Origin: Demequina lutea
Lineage (GTDB): Bacteria; Actinomycetota; Actinomycetes; Actinomycetales; Demequinaceae
Reading direction: 5' to 3'
DNA length: 64,000 nucleotides
Assembly: GCF_013409005.1 (NCBI RefSeq)
Contig: NZ_JACBZO010000001.1
Location: forward strand, 1,984,001-2,048,000
In this document: positions 49,603-58,700 of the stretch, in pieces
How the letters are laid out: the number at the start of each line of letters is the position of its first letter
Position numbering within the stretch: position 1 is the stretch's first letter
Translations under genes and position numbers: made by a program
The notes under the pieces: generated by a model
Database searches by the model: none
Seen by the model: the letters and a program-made list of their open reading frames with translations, nothing else
Told to the model about the DNA's origin: nothing

Positions 49603-50406
49603 CTACTCGAGAACGGAAGGCCAGCCTGCCGAGGCATGCGCCTTGAAGGAGCCGTCGCACAATTCGTTCGTGACGACCAGGGCCTCATAGCCAGCATCGA
49701 GAGCGGCGGACAGCACCGTCTCACCCCCCGCGGCGATCGCCGTCGCCCAGGCATCGGCGTTGACCATGTCGTCGGCGACGACGGAAACTTGCAGGTAGTG
49801 TCGCGCACCTTGACCGGTTCTCGGATCCCACACGTGGTCGCCGTGCTGAGCGGAACCCGATGTCGCCAAGGCCCTGAACGGACCGCCGAGCGTGACCACA
49901 TCGATCACTGGCGTGCCCGTGGGGTCGCCATTGAGGCGGGGATCGGCGATGCCGACGCGCCACGTGTGGCCCTCGCCCGACACAAGGATGTCCCCGCTCA
50001 CTCCGACCATCCAGGCGCTCGCGCCCACGCGGTCGAAGGCCGCCGCCCCCTTGGCAATGGCCCACCCCTTGACGATGCCGGAGGGGTCGAGCCGATCCGG
50101 AAGCCTTGCGTCGAAGCCCCCGAGGGTCGCGCCTCGGTACCACTCGCACGACTGGAGGATCTCAAGCATCTCCGGTTCGCACTCGTCCACGGTGATTTCA
50201 CCGCGATTGAGGCGCGAAAGCTCGGAATCGTCGTTGAACAGGGAGAAGACGTCGTCTGCACGCCTCAACGCGGCGTGAAACTGCCGTACCGCAGCCGCAG
50301 CAGCGGTCTCTGACTCGGGTGCGTGAAGTTCGATGAGGAACGGCATGCCCATCGCGGTGACCGTGTCCTGATACACGTTCGCCGTGTGGCGGCTCACCGC
50401 TTCCAT
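49603..50406 (-). CDS. FAD:protein FMN transferase (ApbE), copy 2
   Basis: 267 residues, paralogous to copy 1 and on the opposite strand. Motifs are complete: DDVFSLFNDDSELSRLN, GGFDARLPDRLDPSGIVKGWA, WMVGVSGDILV, ALATSGSAQHGDHVWDPRTG, ADAWATAIAAGG. No signal peptide. Ends ASAGWPSVLE, close to the KSPGWPSVAG end of copy 1. With two FMN-binding proteins in the window, each may serve one of them, or both may be redundant. Confidence 0.93.
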   Translation of the reverse strand: MEAVSRHTANVYQDTVTAMGMPFLIELHAPESETAAAAAVRQFHAALRRADDVFSLFNDDSELSRLNRGEITVDECEPEMLEILQSCEWYRGATLGGFDARLPDRLDPSGIVKGWAIAKGAAAFDRVGASAWMVGVSGDILVSGEGHTWRVGIADPRLNGDPTGTPVIDVVTLGGPFRALATSGSAQHGDHVWDPRTGQGARHYLQVSVVADDMVNADAWATAIAAGGETVLSAALDAGYEALVVTNELCDGSFKAHASAGWPSVLE

Positions 50407-50521
50407 GCCTGCACCTCTCGGACTCGCGAGCCTCGGTTGCGGCTCATGAGCGCAACGCTGGTATCGCGGTCGTCATTCCCGAGGCGCGGAGGTGTCGCGC
50501 CTTGCGGTTCTGGTCCGCGTC

Positions 50522-51916
50522 TCAGCGGCGAACGTGTCGGTGACCCGATGTGGGCCAGCCTGCGTGACCTTCCGGCAAGTTGCAGTGCGTACGCGAGCGA
50601 GGCATTGGTGCGCCGCACACCTTGCCGCGACTGGTCCGGCTAGGCGCAGGACGTTTGATTGCCACGCCGACGGCATTCACGAAGACATCATCGACGGGTG
50701 GCGTTTGGATCACCGCGATGTCGCGTTGCGAATGAGCAATGACGCCTGCGACCTCGTCGGCGACAAAGACGACGGTGCCATCGCCGGTCTTCGTGGCAGA
50801 CACGGCCCCCACCTTTTCCAGTCGCCTCAGTGCCGTTCGTGCGGTGTCTTCACCGACGTCGAGTTTGGCGGCAAGATCTCTGGTCGTGGTGGCTATTGCT
50901 CCGAGCAGGTAGTCCGATGCGGAATATGCGGCCGCCCCGGTCCGCACGCCAGAGTTCCGCAGGCGGCTGGTCCACACTTCGCCGACTAGTTCGATGCTCT
51001 GTGCGGCTTCGGCGGCATTGAGCGCCGCACTGTAGGCGCAGTCGGCAAACATCTCGAACCAGGCCCCAAGGGCTTCTTGATCGGGCTCGAGCCCCGTGAA
51101 TCTCACGGAGTTCAAGCCCTGAACGTAGGCGTCCGAATTCATTGCCAAGTAGGGCGACAGCGGTAGCACCGCGTGGCGTACCGCGCCGTCGCGCCGCAAC
51201 ATGGCCTGGATGAGGGCGCGGCCCGTGCGCCCGTTTCCGTCGGGGAAGGGGTGAATCGTTTCGAACTGGGCGTGGACCAGTGCCGCGCGCACGAGGGGCG
51301 GCGCATCGGTGGGGGGTGTGTTGATGTAGTCCAAGAGGTCAGCCATCGCACCGCCCACGTGACTTGCAGGCGGTGGGATGTGAGTGGCGTCGGCGATCGT
51401 CGCGAGCTCACCCCGTAGCGCGTTGGGCGGGATGAGGATGGCTTGGCTGTTGCGGAACCCGTTGTAAGGCGAGCGGGCCCCACCTCGGGGATGCGCCTCC
51501 ATGAGGTCCGACTGAATCCTGACGACGTCTTCGGCCGAGATGGCGCGAGACGGGTCCCCCATAATTCGCACGGCACGGTGTGTCGCTTCGATGTTTCCCA
51601 GTACGGCGCGCACGTCTGCCGAGGCGGAGCGGAAGTCATTGGCGCTGCGCGCGAGTTCCGCCGCAGACACGAGGTGCCCTTCGATGTACGAGGAAGCAAT
51701 TGCTTCGGACTTGATGAGGGCTTCGAGCGCAGGCAGGGATGAGGACTGCCCGAGACGAGCGTCGATGGCTGCGATGCTTCGGGTAGCCCGGTCGATTTTC
51801 GTGGCAACTGTGGGAGACAGACGCAACTGAATATCCTGGAGCCGCGAGGGGATGTATGCCTCGTAGGAGCGCCCGTCGTTGACGGACGGGTCTGTGACGC
51901 GAGCGTAGTGCCCCAT
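50522..51916 (-). CDS. Fic domain protein with winged helix and Cys/His tail
   Basis: 464 residues. N-terminal DUF4172-like region with SSYIEG at 75-80, resembling the class II inhibitory (S/T)xxxE motif; Glu79 would hold the enzyme inactive. Fic motif HPFPDGNGRTGR at 222-233 (His222 catalytic), so AMPylation activity is expected. Residues about 340-400 form a winged helix (ATTTRDLAAKLDVGEDTARTAL). The last 31 residues hold CGAPMPRSRTHCNLPEGHAG...GH, a Cys-Cys-His-His pattern suggesting a metal site; such tails are unusual. GAGGAG precedes the ATG, and a palindrome precedes that. Confidence 0.92.
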   Translation of the reverse strand: MGHYARVTDPSVNDGRSYEAYIPSRLQDIQLRLSPTVATKIDRATRSIAAIDARLGQSSSLPALEALIKSEAIASSYIEGHLVSAAELARSANDFRSASADVRAVLGNIEATHRAVRIMGDPSRAISAEDVVRIQSDLMEAHPRGGARSPYNGFRNSQAILIPPNALRGELATIADATHIPPPASHVGGAMADLLDYINTPPTDAPPLVRAALVHAQFETIHPFPDGNGRTGRALIQAMLRRDGAVRHAVLPLSPYLAMNSDAYVQGLNSVRFTGLEPDQEALGAWFEMFADCAYSAALNAAEAAQSIELVGEVWTSRLRNSGVRTGAAAYSASDYLLGAIATTTRDLAAKLDVGEDTARTALRRLEKVGAVSATKTGDGTVVFVADEVAGVIAHSQRDIAVIQTPPVDDVFVNAVGVAIKRPAPSRTSRGKVCGAPMPRSRTHCNLPEGHAGWPTSGHRHVRR

Positions 51917-51932
51917 GATTGCTCCTCACTTG

Positions 51933-51948
51933 AACTATGTAGATAGTT
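51933..51948. promoter_or_regulatory. Palindrome upstream of the Fic gene
   Basis: AACTAT (51933-51938), GTAG, ATAGTT (51943-51948): a perfect 6-4-6 inverted repeat, extended imperfectly to TGAACTAT/ATAGTTTCA. It begins 17 bp before the fic start. Together with the winged helix of the encoded protein it suggests autoregulation, though no binding evidence is available. Confidence 0.55.
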
Positions 51949-51990
51949 TCATGTTGCTGCACTGCGCGGGTGGGAACTGTGCAGCCGCGG
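51943..51990. repeat. Imperfect direct repeat, copy 1
   Basis: Begins ATAGTTTCATGTTGCTGCAC and continues with imperfect similarity to GAACTGTGCAGC. It matches the second copy at 52037-52085 with one mismatch in the first 20 bases. Overlaps the fic palindrome and includes a CTGCAC...GTGCAG inverted repeat. Confidence 0.7.
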
Positions 51991-52036
51991 GATCTGAAGC
52001 ACCCAGTCTGCATTGCACCAACGTGTTACTAGTGCC

Positions 52037-52085
52037 ATAGTTTCATGTTACTGCACAAACCGTGGTGAACCTGTGCAGCAATCCC
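52037..52085. repeat. Imperfect direct repeat, copy 2
   Basis: Begins ATAGTTTCATGTTACTGCAC and includes CTGCACA (52051-52057) and TGTGCAG (52072-52078), a perfect 7-bp inverted repeat with 14 bases between. It lies exactly where similarity to the Rhs core begins, so it marks the junction of the Rhs remnant. The 94-bp spacing from copy 1 contains no gene. Confidence 0.7.
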
Positions 52086-52331
52086 GTCGTCGTATCCACC
52101 TGCGTCGGATTACCCCGCGTGTCACGCGTAATCCCATACGCCTCCAAAACCCCAGCAGCCGTCGCATGCGACAGGGACGCCAACTGCCCCGCAGCGTCAT
52201 ACACCGCAGCCGTCGTCACCGGGGTCTGTGCCTGACGAGTCACCGAAGACACCCGCCCCGACGGGTCATACGCGTAATTCACGGAAGGCACGTTGCCCGT
52301 GCCCGACGGGCCACCGCCGTCAGCTCGCCCC
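52083..52331 (-). pseudogene. Rhs core remnant (degenerate duplicate)
   Basis: About 245 bp closely similar to the Rhs gene at about 54485-54725. Positions 52134-52222 are identical to 54530-54618 over 89 bases, and encode AVYDAAGQLASLSHATAA. A single-base deletion (CCCGACGGG-CC versus CCCGACGGGGCC) puts the upstream part out of frame, and similarity stops at the direct repeat. It is a broken copy of an Rhs segment lying between the immunity gene and fic. It would encode no functional toxin. Confidence 0.85.
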
Positions 52332-52345
52332 CAGAACCCCAAGAC

Positions 52346-52774
52346 TCAGTCGTCCCAGCGGTCACCCACGTAGAAGACCAGCACTTGATCTCCAGCGATC
52401 GAGAACTCCTCACAAAGTCTGCTCAACCCCAGAACGGTGTTCAGCGCGAGATGCGGCTTCGCTGCCATCAGTTTCGGCAGACCCGCTACGACGATGGCCA
52501 GCGGAAGGGGCCAAGCGGCTCGCAACTCGGGAAAGGCATCATGAACCGCATCCCAACCGGATCCGCACCAAGAGGGGAACTCAAGACCCTCCCGGAGCAC
52601 ACCGACCACGTCGACGAGGGATGTCGAGTCTCCAAGGTCTACGTCGACAACGCTCGCCCCTGCGGATGAAAGAAACTGGCGAAGGTGGCCGCTTTCGCTC
52701 GCGCGAACTAGGTACGGTTCACTTTTCTCCTCGAGGGTCGGCGAACCTGGCATTGCGATCCAATCGGTTGTCAC
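52346..52774 (-). CDS. Barstar-like ribonuclease inhibitor (immunity protein)
   Basis: 142 residues, cytosolic. Matches the barstar family in the core LEFPSWCGSGWDAVHDAF: Asp75 and Asp79 correspond to the two acidic residues of barstar that insert into the barnase active site, and the P-x-x-x-G-x-x-D pattern is kept, with Trp-Cys replacing Tyr-Tyr. The GTG start at 52774 has AGGAG six bases upstream and overlaps the Rhs stop (GTGA), so toxin and immunity are translated together. Two in-frame alternatives exist (TTG 52780, ATG 52753) with no better site. Expected to protect from the adjacent Rhs RNase tip. Confidence 0.88.
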   Translation of the reverse strand: MTTDWIAMPGSPTLEEKSEPYLVRASESGHLRQFLSSAGASVVDVDLGDSTSLVDVVGVLREGLEFPSWCGSGWDAVHDAFPELRAAWPLPLAIVVAGLPKLMAAKPHLALNTVLGLSRLCEEFSIAGDQVLVFYVGDRWDD

Positions 52775-55700
52775 GGCCAACTCCTAAACGTCCCGTAGTG
52801 ATCGGGCGAATACCACACCTCGCCAGGCTTCTGCCCGACGACAATACGCTCGGTTCCAGGCGCACCAGGCCAGACGGCGCTCTCGGTGTAGTAGCCGAGA
52901 GGCTTCGGCGGCAGATCGCCCCCAAGATTCGCGTACACGCCCTTTTGGTTCTTGTAGCCGCCCTGATAGACGCCAGGCGGCGGCTTCTTCGTCGTCCGCA
53001 GTGACTTCACGACGTTTTCAATCTGTTGAAATAGCGCCGACGATTGGGTGTCGATAATCGTGCCATCGGCAGAGGCCACAAAGCGCGCAACGCTGGGGGC
53101 CGCACCTGCTTCTGTGCGCGCGGTGCATCCTGCGGCCTCGAGCGGGCCCAGTGCCCCGGCCGCGATGTCCATTGCCCCGAGCATCGCTGAGTCGTACGTC
53201 AGCACTCCGGTCCAGGTCGGGTTTGCCGCGCTTCTACCTGCGTCCCAATAATCGCCCTGGTAGAGATACATGGGAGTCATGTATGCGTCGTTTGCTAAGT
53301 CGTAGGCACCGCTTGCCTTGAGCGTGCCTTTGAGCCAGCCGTCTTGTTGCACGGAGGACGCGTAACCCCCCGCGATCTGAGCCTGTCCGCCAGGCGTGGA
53401 CATCATGACTGCACCGGCCGCAGCGCTGGTCGCCATCTCCTTCGACTTCTCATCGAAGCCGCCGGTGACCTTGCCAGCGTCGTTCGCCCCTTTGTTGCTA
53501 CCGCAACTCATGTTGGCCAGGCCCCACACCCACGAGAACAACCCATTGCACCCCGGCAACATGCCACTGGGATCGGAGAACATCAACGGGTTGTTGTATG
53601 AGTAGGAGTACCCGGCGACGTACGGCATGCCGGTGGGCACTGCGACGGGGTCGGTGGCGGTGAAGCGGCCACTTGCCGGGTCGTAGTCGCGGGCCCGCAT
53701 GTCATACAAACCCGTCGCGCCGTCGAGGTACTGTCCGGCGAATCCGCTCGACGCGTCGGCCAGTGACCCTGTTGCCGTGGTGCGCTGAACACCGAACGCG
53801 TCCATGGTCCTGGTGCCCGATACCGTGTTCCCGATGGTGGACACCGTGGCGACAGTGTTCGCGAACGGGTCAGACAGCAACCACGAACTCACCGAGCCCG
53901 ACGTTTGCGCCAAAGACGCCCCCGTGGACGATGTTGGGTCCGGCAGCCACCCTGTGGTCAGCGTGCCGGCCGGGTCGTATTCGCCGATGCGCATCGGCAA
54001 ACTCGACAAGTCGTCCCACGCCCACGTGGCATCCAACAACCCATCCACCGTGCGGGACGTGCGATTACCCTGCGCATCCTGGGTGTAACCCACCGTGGGC
54101 CCGTTCTCGAACGGCGTGTACGACACCAGCTCATCGGTCAGGTCAGTGACATAGGTTTGCGTGCCCGTCGGAGTGGTTGAGGTTGCCAACGCCCCATTCG
54201 CAGACCACGTGTTCGTCACCGTCGCCGTGCCGTCCACCGACTTCGTGAGCAACTCATCAGCAGCGTCATACGCGTAATCCGTCGACACCGTCGACACCGT
54301 CGTCGCCTTGGTGCCGACCACGGTGCGGGAGGTCTCCGTGGCGCGGTTTCCCACCAAGTCGTAGGTGTAGGCGTTACGCGGCGACTTGCCCGTGCACACG
54401 TCACCCGTGGCCGGGTAACACTCACTCCTGAGCCGGCTCACCGCGTCATACGTGTACAACGCGGACGTCGTACCGGACGCCGTGGTCGTGTCGACCTGCG
54501 TCGGGTTCCCACGCGTGTCACGAGTGATGCCATACGCCTCCAAAACCCCAGCAGCCGTCGCATGCGACAGGGACGCCAACTGCCCCGCAGCGTCATACAC
54601 CGCAGCCGTCGTCACCGGTGTGGAACCCTGACGCGTCACCGTCGACACCCTCCCCGACGGGTCATACCCATAGTTCACCGCAGGCACACTGCCCGTTCCC
54701 GACGGGGCCACCGCCGTCAACTCACCGGCCTGGTTGTAGCTGTAAGCGACCTGCATCCCCGTCGACCACGCAGCACCCGACAGGCGACCCGCAGACGTAT
54801 ACGAATAGTTCGCATCCCCACCACCAGGCCCCGTACGCACCACCGACGTCTTACGACCCGCGCCGTCATACGTGTACGCGCTCGACGCCGACACACCACC
54901 GTTCTGCACGCGCGCCGCCGTCAACAACCGCCCAGCCGCACTGTAGTCATACGTGAACCCGGCCGTGTCATCAGAGAACGTGGTCGCCACCGGCCGGTTC
55001 GCCGCGTCGTACGTGTACGACACCGTGCCGTCCGTCGGGTCATCAACCGTCTGGGTGCCCGAGGGCTTCACGACCTGCGCGACGTTACCCACCGCGTCAT
55101 ACGACGTGCTCGTCACCCGACCCAACGGGTCGGTCTGCGTCAGCACCCGGCCCGCAGCGTCGTACGTGTAGGTCGTCTCGCTGCCCAACGGGTCAATCCG
55201 CTTGGTGAGGTTCCCCACCCGGTCATAGCGGTAATGAGTCCTGCCCTCACCCGGCGCCCTGACCGACGTGGTCCACCCCACCGCGTTATACGAGGTGGTG
55301 GTGACGTTGCCCGCCGGATCCGTGACCGTCACAGGACGCCCATCCGCGTCGTACTCCGTCGTGACGGTGCGACCCAACGGGTCGGTCGACGTGACGGGAC
55401 GGCCGTCGGCGTCGTACGTCACCGTCGTAGTGAAGGCCGCCGGGTCCGCGCCGGGAACACTCCCGCGCGGATCGACCGTAGAGGTCGTATGACCGTCCGC
55501 GTCATACGCATACGTCGTGCGATCCTCGTCGTAGCCCGCGATGTAATCCGACGTCGACCGGGCCTTGGCCTGCACAACCAGCTGGCCAGCCAGGTCGTAC
55601 GTGTAGTTGGTGTAAACCCCATCGGAGTCCGTCGTCTGAGACGGGCGACCCATCGAGTCGTAATAGGTCTGCTGGAACCCGCCCGCAGCATTCGTCACCG

Positions 55701-58700
55701 CCGCCACATGCCCACGCCTGTCATACGTCGTGGTTTGCGTCACCCCGTCAGGGTCCGTCACCGACGTCCGCTGGCCCACCACGTCGTAGGTGTAAGAGGT
55801 CACCCCACCCGTCGGGTCCGTGGTCGACGTCAACTGACCCAAAGCGTCATACGCCATGGTGGTGACGCGTCCGAGCGCATCCGTGGTGCTTATCAGGCGT
55901 CCCGCATCGTCATACGCGTACGTGGTGACCGCACCCAGAGCATCGGTGGTGGTCTCGACACGACCCGCCCCGTCATACGACGTCCTGGTGTTGTTCCCCG
56001 CAGCGTCCCTGGTCCGGATGAGCCGGTCAGACCTGTCGTAGAAAAACCTCGTGGTGCGACCCAGGGCATCCGCAGTCGCGGTCAACCGCCCCGCAGCGTC
56101 ATAGGTGTTGGTCGTGACCGCCCCAGTGGGGTCGGTGACCGTCAGCATCCGACCGGCAGCGTCGTACGTGTAGCTCGTGACAGCGCCCGACGGACTGGTG
56201 GTCGAGGTGCGCCGGTGCGTCGCATCGTACGTCGACGTGGTGGTCTGCCCGCCCGGCGTGGTCGTAGAGACCAAGTCACCGGCAGTGTCGTACGTGAAGG
56301 TCGTGGTCCGACCCAGGGCGTCTGTGGAGCTCGCGAGCAGGTTCGCAGGAGCCCCCTCCGAACCCGTCGTGTACGTGTAGGTGTTGGTGCCGCCATCGGG
56401 GTTATTCACCGACGTCACCAGCCCCGCGGCGTCGTACGTGTAAGACGTGGTGTAGCCATCGGCGTCGGTGTGGCTCGTGACCCGGTCCGCGTCGTCATAC
56501 GTCCACGACTCGGCGTAATACAGCGGCGCAGGGGCAACCCTGAGCACCAGCCGGTCGCGGTCGTCGTACTCGCTGCGGTAGAGCCGGTTCGCGGCGTCGA
56601 CCGTCGCGGCGGCGTTGTTGTCGCCGTCGTAGAGCTGCTCGACGACCGCCCCGTTTCCGTCGATCTGCTTGACGAGGTTGAGGCCGTTGTACACGTCCGT
56701 GCGGACCTTGCCCGTCGGGTCGGTCACGGTCGCGGTCTGGGTGGCTGCGTCCCACGCGAACGTGGTCTTCGCGCCGGTCTGGTCACGCTGGCTGACGATG
56801 CGTCCCGCCTTGTTGTACGTGTTGCGTGCGCTGACGTGGCCCAGCGGGTCGGTGATGCTCGACAGGCCACCCGTGGTCGCATACGCGTACGTCGTGGTGG
56901 TCCCGTCGACTGCGGTCACGCCGGTCAGGCGTTTCGCACCAGCGGTGTCGGTGTAGGCGTAACCCACGGCGCGACCGTCGGAAGTCGTCGCCGACACGAT
57001 GCGCGCGTCGGCCCCCGTCCCGTCCCAGCCGAACGTGAGGGTCTGCCCCAGGGCGTCGGTGATCGTGGTCAAGGCGCCGCCGGTGTAAGCGAAAGTCAGG
57101 CCTTGACCGCGCTCGTCCGCCGCCGCGATGAGTGCCCCGGAGGCATCAAACGTCATGGTGTTGCCCGACAGGTTGCGCATCACGCGGGTTCCGTCTGGGC
57201 CGTCGGTGAGGGTCGCCGAGACGGCCGGATCGATCGGCGCATACCCTCCGCCGACAAGCGCGCCGAAGCGCGTGCGTGTCCCTGACCCGTCGGTGAAGAC
57301 AAACTCACCGGAGGCGTTCTCCACGAGCGACGCCCCGTACGCGTATGACCAGCTCGGGCCGAACGGTCCCGATGCCGTGTCCAAGGAGTTGTACGTCCGC
57401 GACAGGCTGATCGACTGCCCGACACCCGCCACGGACACGTCGCCGAACTGCTCCATGAGCGCACCAGTCGCCGTGTTCACCGGATCCGCCGCCATCGCCT
57501 GGTTCCCCGACGAGTGGCCGGCCCAGCAGTCACAACCAAACGTTTGGTCTGCGGTCAGCGGGCGCGGGACGGGGTATCCGGTGTAGACCAAGCGGAGTTC
57601 AGGCACGTCCACACCGTTCCCGCCCTGGATCCAGATGTCGTTCCCGTTTGCATCCTTTCCCATATAGCCAGCGTCGATGGCGAAGCCCGCGATCGATCCC
57701 GTCGGACCGTCACCCTTCACCGCGGCACGCACGTCTGCAGTCACATCGGCAGCCCAGTGCCAGTTCCAATTGTCCCAGCCAGTGTCCGAGCCGTGCCACC
57801 AGCTCCCCTCGACTGGCGACTTGAAATCACCGCATCGGGCGGCCGCGAGGTCCGCACCCGTGCTGTCGGTCCCGATCGGCGAACACAACGCCTTGACTGC
57901 GAGCGACGTCCAATACTCGTAGCTGCCGATCACGGCTGAGGTGACCTGACGGCCAGCGAGAGCACTCACATCCGCACCTACATAGGCGAGGTAAGAGGTG
58001 TACGTAATCTGCCCCCCACCTACGGGAATGGCGTCTCGAATCGAGCCAACCTTGATGCCCCCGTCAACGGGGTCCGCCAACTGGCACGGGCTGCCGGCGC
58101 AGTCGGTAGCACCCGTGGGTCCGAACGCCACCGAAAGCCCGTTGTTGTCGGTCCAGGTTTCATCGGTCCACTGCACGGCAGGGTCCAACACCAGGGGGTA
58201 CGAGGCCGTTTCGGCCCACAGCGGGTCGACGCTCAGGTCGATCGCATACCCGCCTCCGGTGACCGACACGTTCTGGTGTGCACTCCCTGGCAGGCCCGGT
58301 CCCTGGTCGGCCTGCGTCCAGGCCGCGGGCGCGGGCAACTCGATGCCGGTGGCGTAGGCGACCGCAGCGGAGAATGTCCAAGACTCCCCAGCCCCCTCGA
58401 TCGGGGTTCCCAGGGTGTGCCCCGGGTCGGTGATGGTGAAGCGGAAGTCAGACTTGGCTTGAGCGTCGGCCAAGACGAAGTGCTTGCCGATGCGTCCGCC
58501 ATCGGTGCGGAACTCCAGATCGACTCCCGGAAAGACCCCCGCATACGTGACCACTCCGTCAGTCAGCGTCGGCGTGTTGATGGTGGCGCCCGGAAGTCCG
58601 AACACCACCGACCCGTTGACGGTATCGATCGTCATCAGAGCATCAGCGGTGAGACCGAAGTGCACGGGGTTTGCGAGGCCCAGCGCCTCAAACGGGTAGT

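Noticed and set aside
54562..57285. A 907-codon open frame on the plus strand opposite the Rhs gene
   Set aside because: It mirrors the regular YD-repeat codons of the Rhs gene; the product is Arg/Val-rich without known domain or ribosome site, so it is a shadow.
54400..57300. Dense short repeats resembling a CRISPR array
   Set aside because: They are degenerate, in frame with an irregular period, and encode YD-repeat motifs of the Rhs protein; no cas genes nearby.
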